Positions 63,896 to 64,000 of a stretch of DNA of 64,000 bases are shown piece by piece. The stretch lies in contig NZ_JBDWAS010000035.1 of the NCBI RefSeq assembly GCF_039978735.1, positions 164,094 through 228,093 on the forward strand, read 5' to 3'. The stretch's first letter is position 1. Each line of letters begins with the position of its first letter. The notes below the pieces were generated by a model. That model saw only the letters and a program-made list of their open reading frames with translations, did not search any database and had not been told where the DNA came from. The DNA comes from Maricaulis sp039978735. GTDB taxonomy: Bacteria; Pseudomonadota; Alphaproteobacteria; Caulobacterales; Maricaulaceae. The translations under genes and the position numbers were made by a program.

Positions 63896-64000
63896 CGTGT
63901 GTGTTTGCAGATGAGGAAGCACGAAACCCTCCACGGCGCTGTGCGCCTGGAGCGATGAGAGGGGTGCGGGATGCACGGCGGACATCGTGTCCGGATTTGA

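Overview
This 64 kb window is a high-GC chromosome segment from an alphaproteobacterium of the Caulobacterales/Maricaulales type (dimorphic, stalked or marine relatives of Caulobacter, such as Maricaulis or Oceanicaulis). The strongest indicators are a full-length PodJ-like polarity protein (58715-61903) with four GANTC (CcrM-type) sites in its upstream region, a TSUP transporter and a TIGR02186-type protein directly behind PodJ, an NAGGN-type osmolyte amidotransferase, a PagL-like lipid A deacylase, and many secreted proteins and lipoproteins. The species assignment is inference; no rRNA is present.

Layout. 1-9.3 kb: truncated amidotransferase, a degenerate DJ-1/PfpI-like protein, an outer-membrane porin, a chemoreceptor, a possible small RNA, a membrane hypothetical, tRNA-Arg(ACG), a P1-family peptidase and a gamma-glutamyltransferase lipoprotein. 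9.5-16.2 kb: a run of small secreted or outer-membrane proteins separated by several families of palindromic intergenic repeats; three of the small proteins share a Cys/Trp-Pro/Cys-Trp tail. 16.05-18.07 kb: an AT-rich acquired module containing a single-gene reverse transcriptase that resembles the antiviral Drt2/UG2 group, an upstream structured non-coding region with a plausible promoter, a 27-bp inverted repeat on the downstream side, and a degraded copy of the thiC 3' end on the thiC side. 18.08-20.2 kb: thiC with an upstream TPP riboswitch. 20.2-37 kb: envelope and metabolic genes (two paralogous beta-lactamase-fold serine hydrolases, membrane dipeptidase, acyltransferase, purA, AraC and ArsR regulators, PagL-like deacylase, serC, class V aminotransferase). 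37-47 kb: DMT exporter, thiD, AMIN/TPR protein, a lipoprotein, a LysR/DODA dioxygenase pair, a GST-like protein, a metallopeptidase-like protein, an AraC/methyltransferase pair. 47.2-48.0 kb: no convincing gene, but dense GNRA-capped hairpins on the minus strand. 48-56.8 kb: a fatty acid beta-oxidation cluster (two acyl-CoA dehydrogenases, thiolase, FadJ-type multifunctional enzyme) with a divergently reading MerR regulator at its head. 56.9-63.6 kb: a secreted hypothetical, PodJ, TSUP transporter and TIGR02186 protein. The window ends in intergenic repeats.

The best candidate for an exciting system is the reverse transcriptase module at 16.05-18.07 kb. The gene starts at TTG immediately after a strong hairpin. 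About 240 nt of structured, non-protein-coding sequence with a Caulobacter-like sigma-70 promoter precede it. The region between two complementary 7-mers that could be the template is stop-free in one frame of the RNA-sense strand. This layout matches what is known for Drt2-type systems, where an upstream ncRNA is copied into concatemeric cDNA, but the function here is inference.
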